A stretch of 64,000 nucleotides of DNA. Origin: Streptomyces sp. SAJ15 (GTDB lineage: Bacteria; Actinomycetota; Actinomycetes; Streptomycetales; Streptomycetaceae). Position 1 is the stretch's first letter. Each line of letters opens with the position of its first letter. A model generated the notes under the pieces. That model was not told where the DNA came from. It saw nothing but the letters and a program-made list of their open reading frames with translations, and did no database searches. The stretch lies in assembly GCF_007595705.1 (NCBI RefSeq), contig NZ_NISY01000001.1, positions 186,001 through 250,000 on the forward strand. Reading direction: 5' to 3'. A program made the translations under genes and the position numbers. Of this stretch, positions 36,312 to 44,880 are shown piece by piece.

Positions 36312-36995
36312 GTGCTGCTGCTCGCCCTTGATACCGCCACCCCCGCCGTCACCGTCGCCCTGCACGACGGCACGAGAGTGCTCGCCGAGTCGAACCAGGT
36401 CGACGCGCGCCGCCACGGCGAACTGCTGCTGCCCGCCGTCGACCGGGTGCTGGCCGAGGCCGGCCACCGGCTCGACGCCGTCACCGGTCTCGTCGTCGGC
36501 GTCGGCCCCGGCCCGTACACCGGCCTGCGGGTCGGCCTGGTCACCGCGGCCACCTTCGGCGCGACGCTGGACATCCCGGTGTACGGGCTGTGCACGCTGG
36601 ACGGACTCGCCTACGCCGCCGGGCAGGCGGGGCTGACCGGGCCCTTCGTCGTCGCCACGGACGCGCGGCGCAAGGAGGTCTACTGGGCGCGCTACGACGA
36701 CGCCCGTAGCCGGGTCACCGAGGCCGCGGTGGACCGGCCCGCCGACATCGAGGAGCGGGTCGCCGGGCTGCCGGCCGTCGGCGCGGGCGCGCTGCTGTAC
36801 CCCGACTCCTTCGGGGAGGTGCCGCCGGGCATGCCCGAGCACCAGTCGGCCGCCGCGCTGGCCTCGCTCGCCGCCGAGAAGCTCGCCGCCGGCGAGTCGG
36901 TGGAGACCGGGGGCTTCCTGCCGGACCGGCCGCTGTATCTGCGCCGCCCCGACGCGCAGGTGCCCAAGAACTACAAGGTGGTCACCCCGAAGTGA
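36312..36995 (+). CDS. tsaB: tRNA t6A biosynthesis scaffold TsaB
   Basis: A 227-residue ASKHA-fold protein that pairs with TsaD and TsaE to transfer threonylcarbamoyl to A37 of tRNA. Signatures are LLALDTATPAVTVAL at the N-terminus and VVGVGPGPYTGLRVGL near residue 60. GTG 36312 is preferred: it gives the standard LLLALDTAT start, and a TACGCT -10-like element lies 7 bases upstream, so the mRNA may be leaderless. Its TGA overlaps the rimI GTG by 4 bp, as expected for coupled translation. Confidence 0.95.
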   Translation: MLLLALDTATPAVTVALHDGTRVLAESNQVDARRHGELLLPAVDRVLAEAGHRLDAVTGLVVGVGPGPYTGLRVGLVTAATFGATLDIPVYGLCTLDGLAYAAGQAGLTGPFVVATDARRKEVYWARYDDARSRVTEAAVDRPADIEERVAGLPAVGAGALLYPDSFGEVPPGMPEHQSAAALASLAAEKLAAGESVETGGFLPDRPLYLRRPDAQVPKNYKVVTPK

Positions 36996-37528
36996 GCGCC
37001 GCCGTCGCCTTGCGCGAGATGCGCTGGTGGGACATCGAGCGGGTACTGGAGCTCGAGCGTGAACTGTTCCCCGAGGACGCGTGGTCGCGTGGGATGTTCT
37101 GGTCGGAGCTGGCGCACGCGCGCGGCCCGCACGCCACCCGGCACTACGTGGTGGCCGAGGCGGACGGCCGGCTGGTCGGCTACGCCGGGCTCGCCGCGAT
37201 CGACGGCACCGGCGACGTGCAGACCATCGCCGTCGTCCGCGACCAGTGGGGCACCGGGCTCGGCGCCCGGCTGCTGACCGACCTGCTCGCCGCCGCCACC
37301 GCCTTCGAGTGCCGGGAGGTGCTGCTGGAGGTGCGCGTCGACAACACCCGCGCGCAGCGCCTCTACGAGCGCTTCGGCTTCGAACCCCTCGGCTTCCGCA
37401 AGGGCTACTACCAGCCCGGCAACGTCGACGCCCTCGTGATGAGACTGACCGACCCGTCCCTGACCGATCCGTCCAGCGTGCCGGGACAGGCACCGGGACC
37501 CGCACAAGGAACTGAGACCCATGGCTGA
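36992..37528 (+). CDS. rimI: Ribosomal-protein-alanine N-acetyltransferase
   Basis: A 178-residue GNAT acetyltransferase, RimI type, modifying the N-terminal alanine of a ribosomal protein. The acetyl-CoA loop lies in [20 protein letters not shown], and the conserved [23 protein letters not shown] follows. The last 25 residues are a Pro/Gly/Thr-rich extension. GTG 36992 overlaps the tsaB stop by 4 bp, and the 3' end overlaps the tsaD ATG by 8 bp, so the three genes form one coupled operon, an order also seen in M. tuberculosis. Confidence 0.93.
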   Translation: MSAAVALREMRWWDIERVLELERELFPEDAWSRGMFWSELAHARGPHATRHYVVAEADGRLVGYAGLAAIDGTGDVQTIAVVRDQWGTGLGARLLTDLLAAATAFECREVLLEVRVDNTRAQRLYERFGFEPLGFRKGYYQPGNVDALVMRLTDPSLTDPSSVPGQAPGPAQGTETHG

Positions 37529-38687
37529 CGAACCTCTCGTCCTCGGCATCGAGACCTCCTGCGACGAGACCGGCGTCGGCATCGTCCGCGGCCACACCCT
37601 GCTCGCCGACGCGGTCGCGTCCAGCGTCGACGAGCACGCGCGCTTCGGCGGCGTCGTCCCCGAGGTCGCCAGCCGCGCCCACCTGGAGGCGATGGTCCCC
37701 ACCATCCAGCGCGCCCTGAAGGAGGCCGGCGTCTCCGCCCGCGACCTGGACGGCATCGCCGTCACGGCCGGCCCCGGCCTCGCCGGAGCGCTGCTGGTCG
37801 GCGTCTCGGCGGCCAAGGCGTACGCCTACGCGCTGGGCAAGCCGCTGTACGGCGTCAACCACCTCGCCTCGCACATCTGCGTCGACCAGTTGGAGCACGG
37901 CGCGTTGCCCGAGCCGACGATGGCGCTGCTGGTCAGCGGCGGCCACTCGTCCCTGCTGCTGGCGCCGGACATCACCTCGGACGTCCGGCCGCTGGGCTCG
38001 ACCATCGACGACGCGGCGGGTGAGGCGTTCGACAAGATCGCCCGCGTGCTCAACCTGGGCTTTCCCGGCGGGCCGGTCATCGACCGGATCGCGCGCGAGG
38101 GCGACCCGGCCGCGATCGCCTTCCCGCGCGGTCTGACCGGCCCGCGCGACGCCGCGTACGACTTCTCCTTCTCCGGCCTCAAGACCTCCGTGGCGCGCTG
38201 GATCGAGGCCAAGCGGGCGGCGGGCGAGGACGTCCCGGTCGCGGATGTCTCGGCCTCCTTCCAGGAGGCGGTCGTCGACGTGCTGACCCGCAAGGCGGTG
38301 CGCGCGTGCAAGGACCACGGCGTCGACCACCTGATGATCGGCGGCGGCGTGGCGGCCAACTCCCGGCTGCGCGCGCTGGCCGAGCGGCGGTGTGCGGACG
38401 CGGGCATCATCCTCCGCGTACCGCGGCCCAAGCTGTGCACGGACAACGGCGCCATGGTCGCGGCCCTGGGCGCCGAGATGGTGGCCCGGAACCGGCCCGC
38501 CTCCAGCTGGGACCTTTCGGCGGACTCCTCGCTGCCGGTGACGGACCCGCATGTGCCGGGCGTGGAGCGGGCCGAGGACGCCCACGGCCACGATCATGAT
38601 CACGGTCACGGTCATGCGCACGGGCAGGGGCACGGGCACGACCACGACCACTTCCATGAGCTGAGCAAGGACAACCTGTACTCATGA
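37521..38687 (+). CDS. tsaD: tRNA threonylcarbamoyltransferase TsaD with His-rich tail
   Basis: A 388-residue catalytic subunit of t6A synthesis. The Fe/Zn-binding motif [11 protein letters not shown] (H-x3-H) is near residue 115, and [25 protein letters not shown] and [11 protein letters not shown] are family signatures. The core ends near [11 protein letters not shown]. Beyond it is a tail of about 38 residues containing 12 histidines in [13 protein letters not shown] runs, then LSKDNLYS. The tail is longer than in most bacterial TsaD and looks like a metal-binding segment. ATG 37521 lies within the end of rimI, and the stop overlaps the next gene by 4 bp. Confidence 0.95.
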   Translation: MADEPLVLGIETSCDETGVGIVRGHTLLADAVASSVDEHARFGGVVPEVASRAHLEAMVPTIQRALKEAGVSARDLDGIAVTAGPGLAGALLVGVSAAKAYAYALGKPLYGVNHLASHICVDQLEHGALPEPTMALLVSGGHSSLLLAPDITSDVRPLGSTIDDAAGEAFDKIARVLNLGFPGGPVIDRIAREGDPAAIAFPRGLTGPRDAAYDFSFSGLKTSVARWIEAKRAAGEDVPVADVSASFQEAVVDVLTRKAVRACKDHGVDHLMIGGGVAANSRLRALAERRCADAGIILRVPRPKLCTDNGAMVAALGAEMVARNRPASSWDLSADSSLPVTDPHVPGVERAEDAHGHDHDHGHGHAHGQGHGHDHDHFHELSKDNLYS

Positions 38688-38947
38688 CCGTCGCGTTGAT
38701 GTGGGAGGCGGCCGCCGCCGCGGGGCGGGGCGCCGAGCTGCTGGAGTGGGCGCGGCGGCAGGAGCTCGCGGCGCGGCCGCTGCGCCGCGAGACCTTCCGG
38801 GCGCCGGGCGACCGCGTCCTGGTGATCACCTGGTGGGACGCCCCGGAAGACGCGGCGGAGCTGCCCGAACTCCCCGAACCGGCGGACGACCTGGTGCGCC
38901 GCGCGGTCCATCGCTGGCGCTTCACGTCCGAGTCGGTCGAGGAATGA
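38684..38947 (+). CDS. Small conserved hypothetical protein in the t6A operon
   Basis: An 87-residue soluble alpha/beta protein ([20 protein letters not shown]) with an Ala-rich helix, an Arg-rich patch and the strand [23 protein letters not shown] 38684 overlaps the tsaD TGA by 4 bp, so it is almost certainly cotranslated with tsaD. The size and the WW-containing strand recall dimeric alpha/beta-barrel (antibiotic-biosynthesis-monooxygenase-like) proteins, but this is a weak resemblance. No catalytic residues can be assigned. Confidence 0.7.
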   Translation: MTVALMWEAAAAAGRGAELLEWARRQELAARPLRRETFRAPGDRVLVITWWDAPEDAAELPELPEPADDLVRRAVHRWRFTSESVEE

Positions 38948-38948
38948 G

Positions 38949-39818
38949 ATGAGCCGGGAGTCAGGGCCCCACATATCCGAGCCCACCGAGGCCATACCCG
39001 AGCCCACCGAGGCGGCCGCCGACGGTGTGGCCGACTCCGCCTCGGGTGACGACGGGGTCGACGGCATATCCGCCGCCACCGCCTCGGGTGACGACGGCGT
39101 CGACGGCATATCCGCCGCCCCTGTCGCCCCCGCAGTCGGTGCCTCCCCCGCAGTCGGTGACGCCCCCACCGTCGGTGACGACCACGCCGTCGATGACGCC
39201 CCCACCGCCCCTGCCGCCCCCGCCGTCGGTGACGCCCGCACCGCCGCGCTCCGCGGCCTGGCCCGCCGCTACCTGGCGCTGCGACGGGTGCTGTGGCTGT
39301 GGCTGCTGACCGGACTGGTGCTGCTCGGCTGGACCCTGGCCATACCGGGCTTCCGCTTCGTGACGGCGGACGAGCTCTTCGACCGCGTGGCCGGCGGGCT
39401 CTTCCTGTTCCTGGCCCTGGTCATCGTCGTCCCCTCGGCCCTGGCCGTCGCCTTCGGCGTGCACCAGGACATCGAACTGCGCGAGGAGCTGCACGACCGG
39501 GCGGCCGTCGAACACACCCCGCGGACCGTCCCGCTGTGGCACGCCCCCGGCCGCGCCCTGCTGTGGCTGCTGCCCTCCCTGGTACTCGGCTGTGCCGGCG
39601 TGGTGTTGGGCGGCTCCACCGCCCTCTCCGACGCCGACGGCCCGGGCCACCCCGCCGTCCTCGGCATGGCGGGCACCCTCGCCGCGGCGGGGGCGCTGGG
39701 CATGTTCAAGGCGGTCGACTACTACCGCCTGGTGCGACGGGAACTCGGCCCGGCGGATGGCGCGGAGGACGGGGAGGACGCGGGGAGGCTCGAGCGCCGC
39801 CCGTTCCGCGCCCGGTGA
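38949..39818 (+). CDS. Four-helix membrane protein with acidic repeat N-terminus
   Basis: A 289-residue protein that starts 1 base after the previous gene. Residues 1-95 are acidic and repetitive: a 14-residue SGDDGVDGISAA unit occurs twice from a 42-bp DNA repeat (39039-39077 and 39081-39119), followed by AVGDAPTV-type repeats. Four hydrophobic helices follow: VLWLWLLTGLVLLGWTLAIP, LFLFLALVIVVPSALAVAF, LLWLLPSLVLGCAGVVLGG and VLGMAGTLAAAGALGMF. It is probably a plasma-membrane protein with a disordered cytoplasmic tail. Function is unknown. Confidence 0.7.
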   Translation: MSRESGPHISEPTEAIPEPTEAAADGVADSASGDDGVDGISAATASGDDGVDGISAAPVAPAVGASPAVGDAPTVGDDHAVDDAPTAPAAPAVGDARTAALRGLARRYLALRRVLWLWLLTGLVLLGWTLAIPGFRFVTADELFDRVAGGLFLFLALVIVVPSALAVAFGVHQDIELREELHDRAAVEHTPRTVPLWHAPGRALLWLLPSLVLGCAGVVLGGSTALSDADGPGHPAVLGMAGTLAAAGALGMFKAVDYYRLVRRELGPADGAEDGEDAGRLERRPFRAR

Positions 39819-39850
39819 TCGTCGGTACCGGCGTCGAATAGGGTCAACGG

Positions 39851-40393
39851 ATGAGCGAAGATCCCGTGACCGTCCTGGCAGAGGCCGAGCACCGACGCGT
39901 CTGGGATCGCTTCTCCGCGGATTTCCGCTTCCGGCCGGGGGTGAGCCCGTTCAGCTGGCCGGCCATCAAGGAACCGGTCGCGTCGGTCACCTGGAGCCTT
40001 GCCGCGCTGGACGACGACCCGGAATACGCGCGTCTGGACCGCTTGGTCGAGGTGGTCCGGCAGGGGCTGACCTCCTGCGTCGGCCCGCGGGGCACGCTGT
40101 TCGCGCTCGACTGGCAGCACACGTCGTACCGCTTCGCCCCGCACGAGGTCGGCGGCCCCGGGCGGCCGGCTTGGCCGCTGAGCCCCTGCCCCGACGGGGA
40201 CTACTCCATCTTCCTGTCGGAGGACTTCCGCACGGGCAGCTTCGGTCACCCGTGGGAAGAGTCCATCTGCCTGTTCGGCGAGGAACTCCTGGCCGCCGTG
40301 GCAACCGAGGTCGAGGCGGTTCTCGGCCCGCCGATCCGCAGGTCCGGCACGGCGGTGGACACCGCTGAACCCCGAGGTCGCGGGTTTCGGTGA
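39851..40393 (+). CDS. DUF2716 family protein
   Basis: A 180-residue soluble protein. Recognisable motifs are VWDRFSADFRFRPGVSPFSW, VTWSLAALDDD, LFALDWQHTSYRF, DGDYSIFLSEDF and FGHPWEESICLFGEELL, all characteristic of DUF2716, a family frequent in Streptomyces and without an assigned activity. It is close to the usual length. ATG 39851 is 32 bp after the membrane-protein gene, so they may be cotranscribed. A short (GAGCC)4 run lies just downstream at 40421-40440. Confidence 0.8.
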   Translation: MSEDPVTVLAEAEHRRVWDRFSADFRFRPGVSPFSWPAIKEPVASVTWSLAALDDDPEYARLDRLVEVVRQGLTSCVGPRGTLFALDWQHTSYRFAPHEVGGPGRPAWPLSPCPDGDYSIFLSEDFRTGSFGHPWEESICLFGEELLAAVATEVEAVLGPPIRRSGTAVDTAEPRGRGFR

Positions 40394-40667
40394 CGTCGGG
40401 CACGCGATGCGCACCTCTTCGAGCCGAGCCGAGCCGAGCCGGCCGCCTCCTCCGCCCCTCCCGCGCCAAGGCGTTCCCACCACGGTGCGGCCGACCGGGG
40501 CTCGCTCGTACGGGCCACGCCGGGGGGCCGGTGGCGGGGGAACGTGATCGGCTGGGGTTCCGGTGCCGGGCCACCGACTTCTGTCGGGCGGACGGGACCA
40601 CTGGTCGAAGGGTGCTCGCGGGGGTGCCCCGCGGGGTGCCTTCGCGTGGATGGGAGAGGAGCCCCCC

Positions 40668-42110
40668 ATGTCCTTGATGTCCTGGCGGAGCCGCCGAACG
40701 AGGGGCCGGGGGCCCGGTGACCGGGGCCGGGCCGCGGGCCGGCTGTCCGCCGTGGCCGGGGTGACGGCCGTCGCCGCGTTGGTGCTTCCGGCCCCGCCGG
40801 CCCAGTCCGCCGGCGCTGTGCACGTCCGGTGCTCGGTCCCCGACCTCGTCGCGGCGATCGACACGGCCAACGGCTCCCCGGGCGCCGACACCCTTCGGCT
40901 GGCCCGCGGGTGCACGTACAAGCTGACGGTTCCGGACGGGGCGAACCCCGCCAACGGCCTGCCGGCCATCACCAGCGAGATCATCATCGACGGCAACGGC
41001 GCGACGATCGCGCGCGCCCGCTCGGCCCCGGCCTTCCGCATCCTCCTGGTGGACAGCACGGGCAGCCTGACGCTCGACAAGATCACGATCAAGGGCGGCC
41101 GGGCCATCGACTGCCCCGGTGCCCCCGCCCCTCCCTTCCCTCCTGGCATCGTCTGCGGCGGCGGCATCAACAACCAGGGCATCCTGGCGGTGAAGCACAG
41201 CCGGGTGATCGACAACGTCGCCAGCTCCACTGTCTACGCCGAAGGGGGCGGCATCGACACCGACGGCGACACGGCGACCGTCTACGACACCGAGGTCAGC
41301 GGCAACACCGCCGAGTACACCGGCACCGACCCGAGCGAGGCCGCTGCCGGCGGGATCGCCAACGACGGCCCGTTGACGGTCGACAAGAGTCGCGTGCACC
41401 ACAACACCGTCCGCGTCACCGCGGGCACCGACAGCATCGCCTCCGGCGCCGGCATCACCAGCTTCGTTCGAGCGGAGATCAGCCGCAGCAGCATCAGCCA
41501 CAACCACACCAGCGCCCCGGGCGGCACGGTGCGCGGCGCCCTGACCAACTCCACTTCGCTACCGGACACGATGACCGTCAACGAGACCGTCATCCGCGCC
41601 AACGTCTCCAGCGCTCCGGAGGGCACCGTCCTCGGCGGCGGAGTCGGGAACGGAGGCGTGCTGTCGATGACCCACAGCCGCGTCATCGACAACTACGCCA
41701 TCTCCAGGAAAGGCGTCGCCAGGGGCGGCGGAATCAGCCTCGGCGCCGTCGCGCAGCTCACCCTCGACAGCACGTACGTCCTCGGCAACACCGCCAGTGC
41801 CCCGGAGGGGGGCACCGCCCTGGGCGGCGGCGTCATCAACGGTCTCGGCGGCACCGTGACGGCCGATCGCTCGCACCTCCGCGAGAACACGACCCGCGCC
41901 TCCGGCGGCGGCACCGCCCTGGGCGGCGGCCTCTTCAACGCCGTCGGTTCCACGACCCTGACCAACGGCACCGTCACGGGCAACCGGGCCGGCGACGGAG
42001 GCGGCATCTACGAGGAGTCCGGCACGGTCACGCTGAACGCCACCCACGTCAAACGCAACAAGCCGAACAACTGCGCCCCACAGGGCAGCGTCCCCGACTG
42101 CGTCGACTGA
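40668..42110 (+). CDS. Secreted right-handed beta-helix protein
   Basis: A 480-residue exported protein. ATG 40668 has GAGAGGAG about 6 bases upstream, and the product opens with an Arg-rich, twin-arginine-like signal peptide (RSRRTRGRGPGDRGR, then AVAALVLPAPPAQSAGA). After a Cys-containing domain (RCSVPDLVAAIDTANGSPGA), the rest is a ladder of parallel-beta-helix turns such as TVYDTEVSGNTAEY, TVDKSRVHHNT and HSRVIDNYAIS, as in Pel/Pmp-type repeats. Cysteines near the C-terminus (NCAPQGSVPDCVD) may lock the last coil. Ligand or polysaccharide substrate is unknown; no catalytic site is evident. A 38-bp microduplication covers its stop codon. Confidence 0.8.
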   Translation: MSLMSWRSRRTRGRGPGDRGRAAGRLSAVAGVTAVAALVLPAPPAQSAGAVHVRCSVPDLVAAIDTANGSPGADTLRLARGCTYKLTVPDGANPANGLPAITSEIIIDGNGATIARARSAPAFRILLVDSTGSLTLDKITIKGGRAIDCPGAPAPPFPPGIVCGGGINNQGILAVKHSRVIDNVASSTVYAEGGGIDTDGDTATVYDTEVSGNTAEYTGTDPSEAAAGGIANDGPLTVDKSRVHHNTVRVTAGTDSIASGAGITSFVRAEISRSSISHNHTSAPGGTVRGALTNSTSLPDTMTVNETVIRANVSSAPEGTVLGGGVGNGGVLSMTHSRVIDNYAISRKGVARGGGISLGAVAQLTLDSTYVLGNTASAPEGGTALGGGVINGLGGTVTADRSHLRENTTRASGGGTALGGGLFNAVGSTTLTNGTVTGNRAGDGGGIYEESGTVTLNATHVKRNKPNNCAPQGSVPDCVD

Positions 42111-42150
42111 ACAGCCCACAGGACAGCGTCCCCGGCTGCGCCGACTGAAC
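42078..42150. repeat. 38-bp microduplication over the beta-helix stop codon
   Basis: A 35-bp segment at 42078-42112 recurs at 42116-42150 with 3 substitutions. Each copy contains CGACTGAAC, so the gene's last codons and its TGA are duplicated in tandem just beyond the gene. Confidence 0.8.
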
Positions 42151-42424
42151 GGCTCTCCCGACCGGGCCACCGAACCCACCTGGGACGGTGGCCCGGCCGC
42201 GTGGCGGTCGGGCGCCTTCCCGCCCAGGGGGCTCTCGCGCGTGACGGGAGCCGCCCGGCTCTCGACGGCACGCTCACCGCACAGGAACGCGGCCACGCGC
42301 GCGAAGTCGCGAGAACGGTGAGACGCCGCCGAATGCGGTGGGGGCCGGGTGTCGGCGCGCTACTGTCGTCCCGGGGCCTGACGGGCCGCCAGCACAGGTC
42401 CACGAGGGAGCCGGAGGGGACCGG
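42111..42424. other. Intergenic, 314 bp, no gene
   Basis: Apart from the second copy of the microduplication at its left edge, nothing supportable is seen. The right end carries GGAGGGG, the ribosome site of the next gene. Confidence 0.5.
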
Positions 42425-42787
42425 ATGGCGCGAGTGAATCTGCGGGCCGCGTTCATGAGCGGCACCGCGTCCACCGTTTCCGCGCAGCAGGTGTCCGACA
42501 CTCGGCGGCTAGCGGACCGGATCGGCTACCGGGGCGGCCACAACCTCGCGGACGTGGCCCAGATCCTGGTCGCCGTCCAGACAGGCGACCCGGACGCCGC
42601 CCGCCGCACCCGCACCGAGCTCGCCGCACGCACCCGGACCTCGGGCGGCAACACCTACTGGGTCCCGGTCGTCACCTCGTGGATCGACGGCGTCGACGCC
42701 GCCGCAGGACAGCACCCGGCCGTGGACTGGGTGGACGGCCCGGCCGCGGCGCTCGGCCGCTGGGCCCAGGTGGTGGCGCCGGCGTGA
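42425..42787 (+). CDS. Hypothetical protein
   Basis: A 120-residue, mainly helical soluble protein (MARVNLRAAFMSGTASTVSA...) with no signal peptide, membrane helix or cysteine. ATG 42425 follows GGAGGGG with about 5 bases of spacing. The central region (RIGYRGGHNLADVAQILVAV) and a C-terminal WVDGPAAALGRWAQVV are the most distinctive parts; no family is recognised. It precedes the Gfo/Idh gene by 91 bp on the same strand and may share its transcript. Confidence 0.55.
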   Translation: MARVNLRAAFMSGTASTVSAQQVSDTRRLADRIGYRGGHNLADVAQILVAVQTGDPDAARRTRTELAARTRTSGGNTYWVPVVTSWIDGVDAAAGQHPAVDWVDGPAAALGRWAQVVAPA

Positions 42788-42878
42788 TCCCGCCGACCAC
42801 GGTCCTCGCCGCGGGCGCCGTACCGGCACCGACCGTGCCGCACGACGTGGACGGCAGCACCGCAGGAGGACGGCTTTC

Positions 42879-43892
42879 ATGAGTGACGTGGTCCGGGTCG
42901 GTCTGGTCGGGGTCGGCATCATCGCCCAGACCCATCTCGAAGTCCTCGCCGAACGGTCCGATACCCGGCTGGACTTCACCGTCGACCCCGCCGCAGGGCC
43001 GCCCCTCTTCCGCGGCACCGAGCCGCCCCACCACCGGAGGCTGGCCGACGCGCTCGACGCCCATCAGCCCGACCTGGTCGTCATCGCCACGCCCACCCAC
43101 ACCCACGCCGACCTGGTCGCCCAGGTCCTCACCCGCTCCACCGCGCGGGTGCTGGTGGAGAAGCCGTTGGTGCACGATCTCGCCTCTCTCGACCGGCTGC
43201 GCTCCCTGGACGAGGCCGCCGACGCCCGGGGCCGTGTGTTCACCGCGCACCACTTCGCGTTCTCGCCCGAGGTGCGCTGGGCCGCGGCACAGATCACCGC
43301 GCACCCTGAATGGGGGCCGGTCACCGGCATCACCTCGGCGTTCTACGACCCGTACATCCTGCGCGGCGAGCAGGCGTTCGCCTCCTACGGCTCCAGCTGG
43401 ATGGACTCCGGAGTGAACCAGCTCACCACCCTCGCCCGCTTCGTCGAACTCACCGCACTCACCTCCATCGAACAGATGGACGGCGGCGCGAGCGCCTGGT
43501 GCACCGCCGCCTACCGCTCGTGTGGCACCGAGGGCACGGCCCGGCTCCGCACCAGTTGGCTCACCGGCTCCAGCAGCAAGGAGACCGTTCTCGGCTTCGG
43601 TCGCTCCGGCGTGGAGATGTGGATCGACCACACCGCCATGACCGGATTCGCCGCCGAGGATGGCAGGCTGCTCGCCACCCATGGCAGCGACGGCCGAACC
43701 CCCCGCAAGATCGCCCATTACCGCCCGCTCTACGAGAGCCTGCTCTCCGACCGGCCCAGACCCGGTCCTCGGCTTCGACACGGCGATCACCGTCACCGAA
43801 CTCCACCACGCGACGCCGACCCCGTCCGGGGTGGGTTCCGGGGGACGCCCGGGTGTTCAGGGGAGCCCGGGAAGCTGACGCCTTGGGGGTAG
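42879..43892 (+). pseudogene. Gfo/Idh/MocA oxidoreductase with C-terminal frameshift
   Basis: A 337-codon frame that starts as a normal NAD(P)-dependent oxidoreductase: Rossmann motif VRVGLVGVGIIAQTHLEV, ATPTHTHADLV, and the catalytic-lysine motif VLVEKPLVHD (EKP) near residue 95. Homology breaks after PLYESLLSDRP. The expected continuation DPVLGFDTAITVTELHHA is in the + frame shifted by one, ending at 43878, so there is one extra base (A43758) in CGGCCCAGACCC. The frame as read instead ends in an Arg/Pro-rich out-of-frame tail. The catalytic core is intact, so it may keep activity; a sequencing error is also possible. AGGAGG precedes the ATG. Confidence 0.75.
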
Positions 43893-43946
43893 CTGGCCCG
43901 CAACCGGGACGCTCACCGCGCGATCGCCGGGCGCCTCCGGCGCGGG

Positions 43947-44849
43947 TCACAGAATGTGCCAGCGCAATTCGGCGTCTTCGCTCCGCAGGCCGGTGATGCG
44001 GCGTTCCACTTCGGCCAGCGTGCCAGGCGTGTGCGTAGCCTTCCGGGCGTTGGTGGTGATCATGCGTAGTTCACGGAGGTCGCGCAGGACCTGGTACCCG
44101 GACCACTGAGTGACGTCGAAGCCGTAGGCATCGGCGAACCGTTGGTAGTGCGCCCGGCCATGGCCGAAGCGTCGACAGTGGATCTCAACGGTCACCAGAT
44201 CCCATTCGGGCTGCCCTTGGGCGACGGTGTCCCAGTCGCACAGCACGACGCGGTCGCCGTCGTGGAGCGCGTTGCGGTGCTGGGGGTCGCCCTGCACTAC
44301 GGCGTGCGGCAGCTTGAAGCTGACCTTGCCGAGCTCGTCCACCAGCCCCTCGGCACGCTGGGTGAGGAACCTCAGTGTCTCCTTCGCGAGCGAGGTCGTG
44401 GCACCCAGCGACGTGCGGATCGCCGCGCCGTTGTCCAGCGTCCTGAGCGGCACTGGCGGAAGGGGAAGGTGGTGCAAGGCATGTAGTGGGGCGGCGAGCT
44501 GAGCGGCGGAGACGGGGTGCTCGGGCTGGGGCAGATAGGTCCAGAAGGTCACGGGGTGACCGTCTACGACGATGGGCTGCCGCACCGAATGGAGTGGGAC
44601 GGTGGGGAAGCCCCGCTCCATCAGCCACCGTACGAATGCGACGGTACGTCGAACGCCCTCTTGGGCCGCTCCTCGCCGGGCGATCTTCACCACCACCGGC
44701 GCGCTGGCCAGGCGCACCACGGCGTTGGTATGACCGCGTAGGAGCGTTGCCCCACCGCTGTCGAGGCCGGCCTGCGCGCAGGCTCGGTCCAGCACATGGT
44801 GCATCTCCGCCTCGTCGAATCCGCCATGGAGCTGTACCAAATCCGTCAT
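43947..44849 (-). CDS. Aminoglycoside phosphotransferase-fold kinase
   Basis: A 300-residue APH/choline-kinase-fold protein. The ATP-lobe lysine is in APVVVKIARRG. The catalytic loop reads VVQGDPQHRNAL, with Gln in place of the usual His of H-G-D-x4-N but with the catalytic Asp and the Asn kept. The metal-binding motif is VVLCDWDTVAQGQPEWDL. It starts 31 bp after the TPR/XRE regulator gene, on the same strand, so the two form an operon. Such kinases next to XRE regulators are common in Streptomyces. The substrate could be an aminoglycoside, a small metabolite or a protein; the sequence does not decide. Confidence 0.78.
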   Translation of the reverse strand: MTDLVQLHGGFDEAEMHHVLDRACAQAGLDSGGATLLRGHTNAVVRLASAPVVVKIARRGAAQEGVRRTVAFVRWLMERGFPTVPLHSVRQPIVVDGHPVTFWTYLPQPEHPVSAAQLAAPLHALHHLPLPPVPLRTLDNGAAIRTSLGATTSLAKETLRFLTQRAEGLVDELGKVSFKLPHAVVQGDPQHRNALHDGDRVVLCDWDTVAQGQPEWDLVTVEIHCRRFGHGRAHYQRFADAYGFDVTQWSGYQVLRDLRELRMITTNARKATHTPGTLAEVERRITGLRSEDAELRWHIL

Positions 44850-44880
44850 GGACTAAGGCTGACCCACACGAAGCGGTGTG

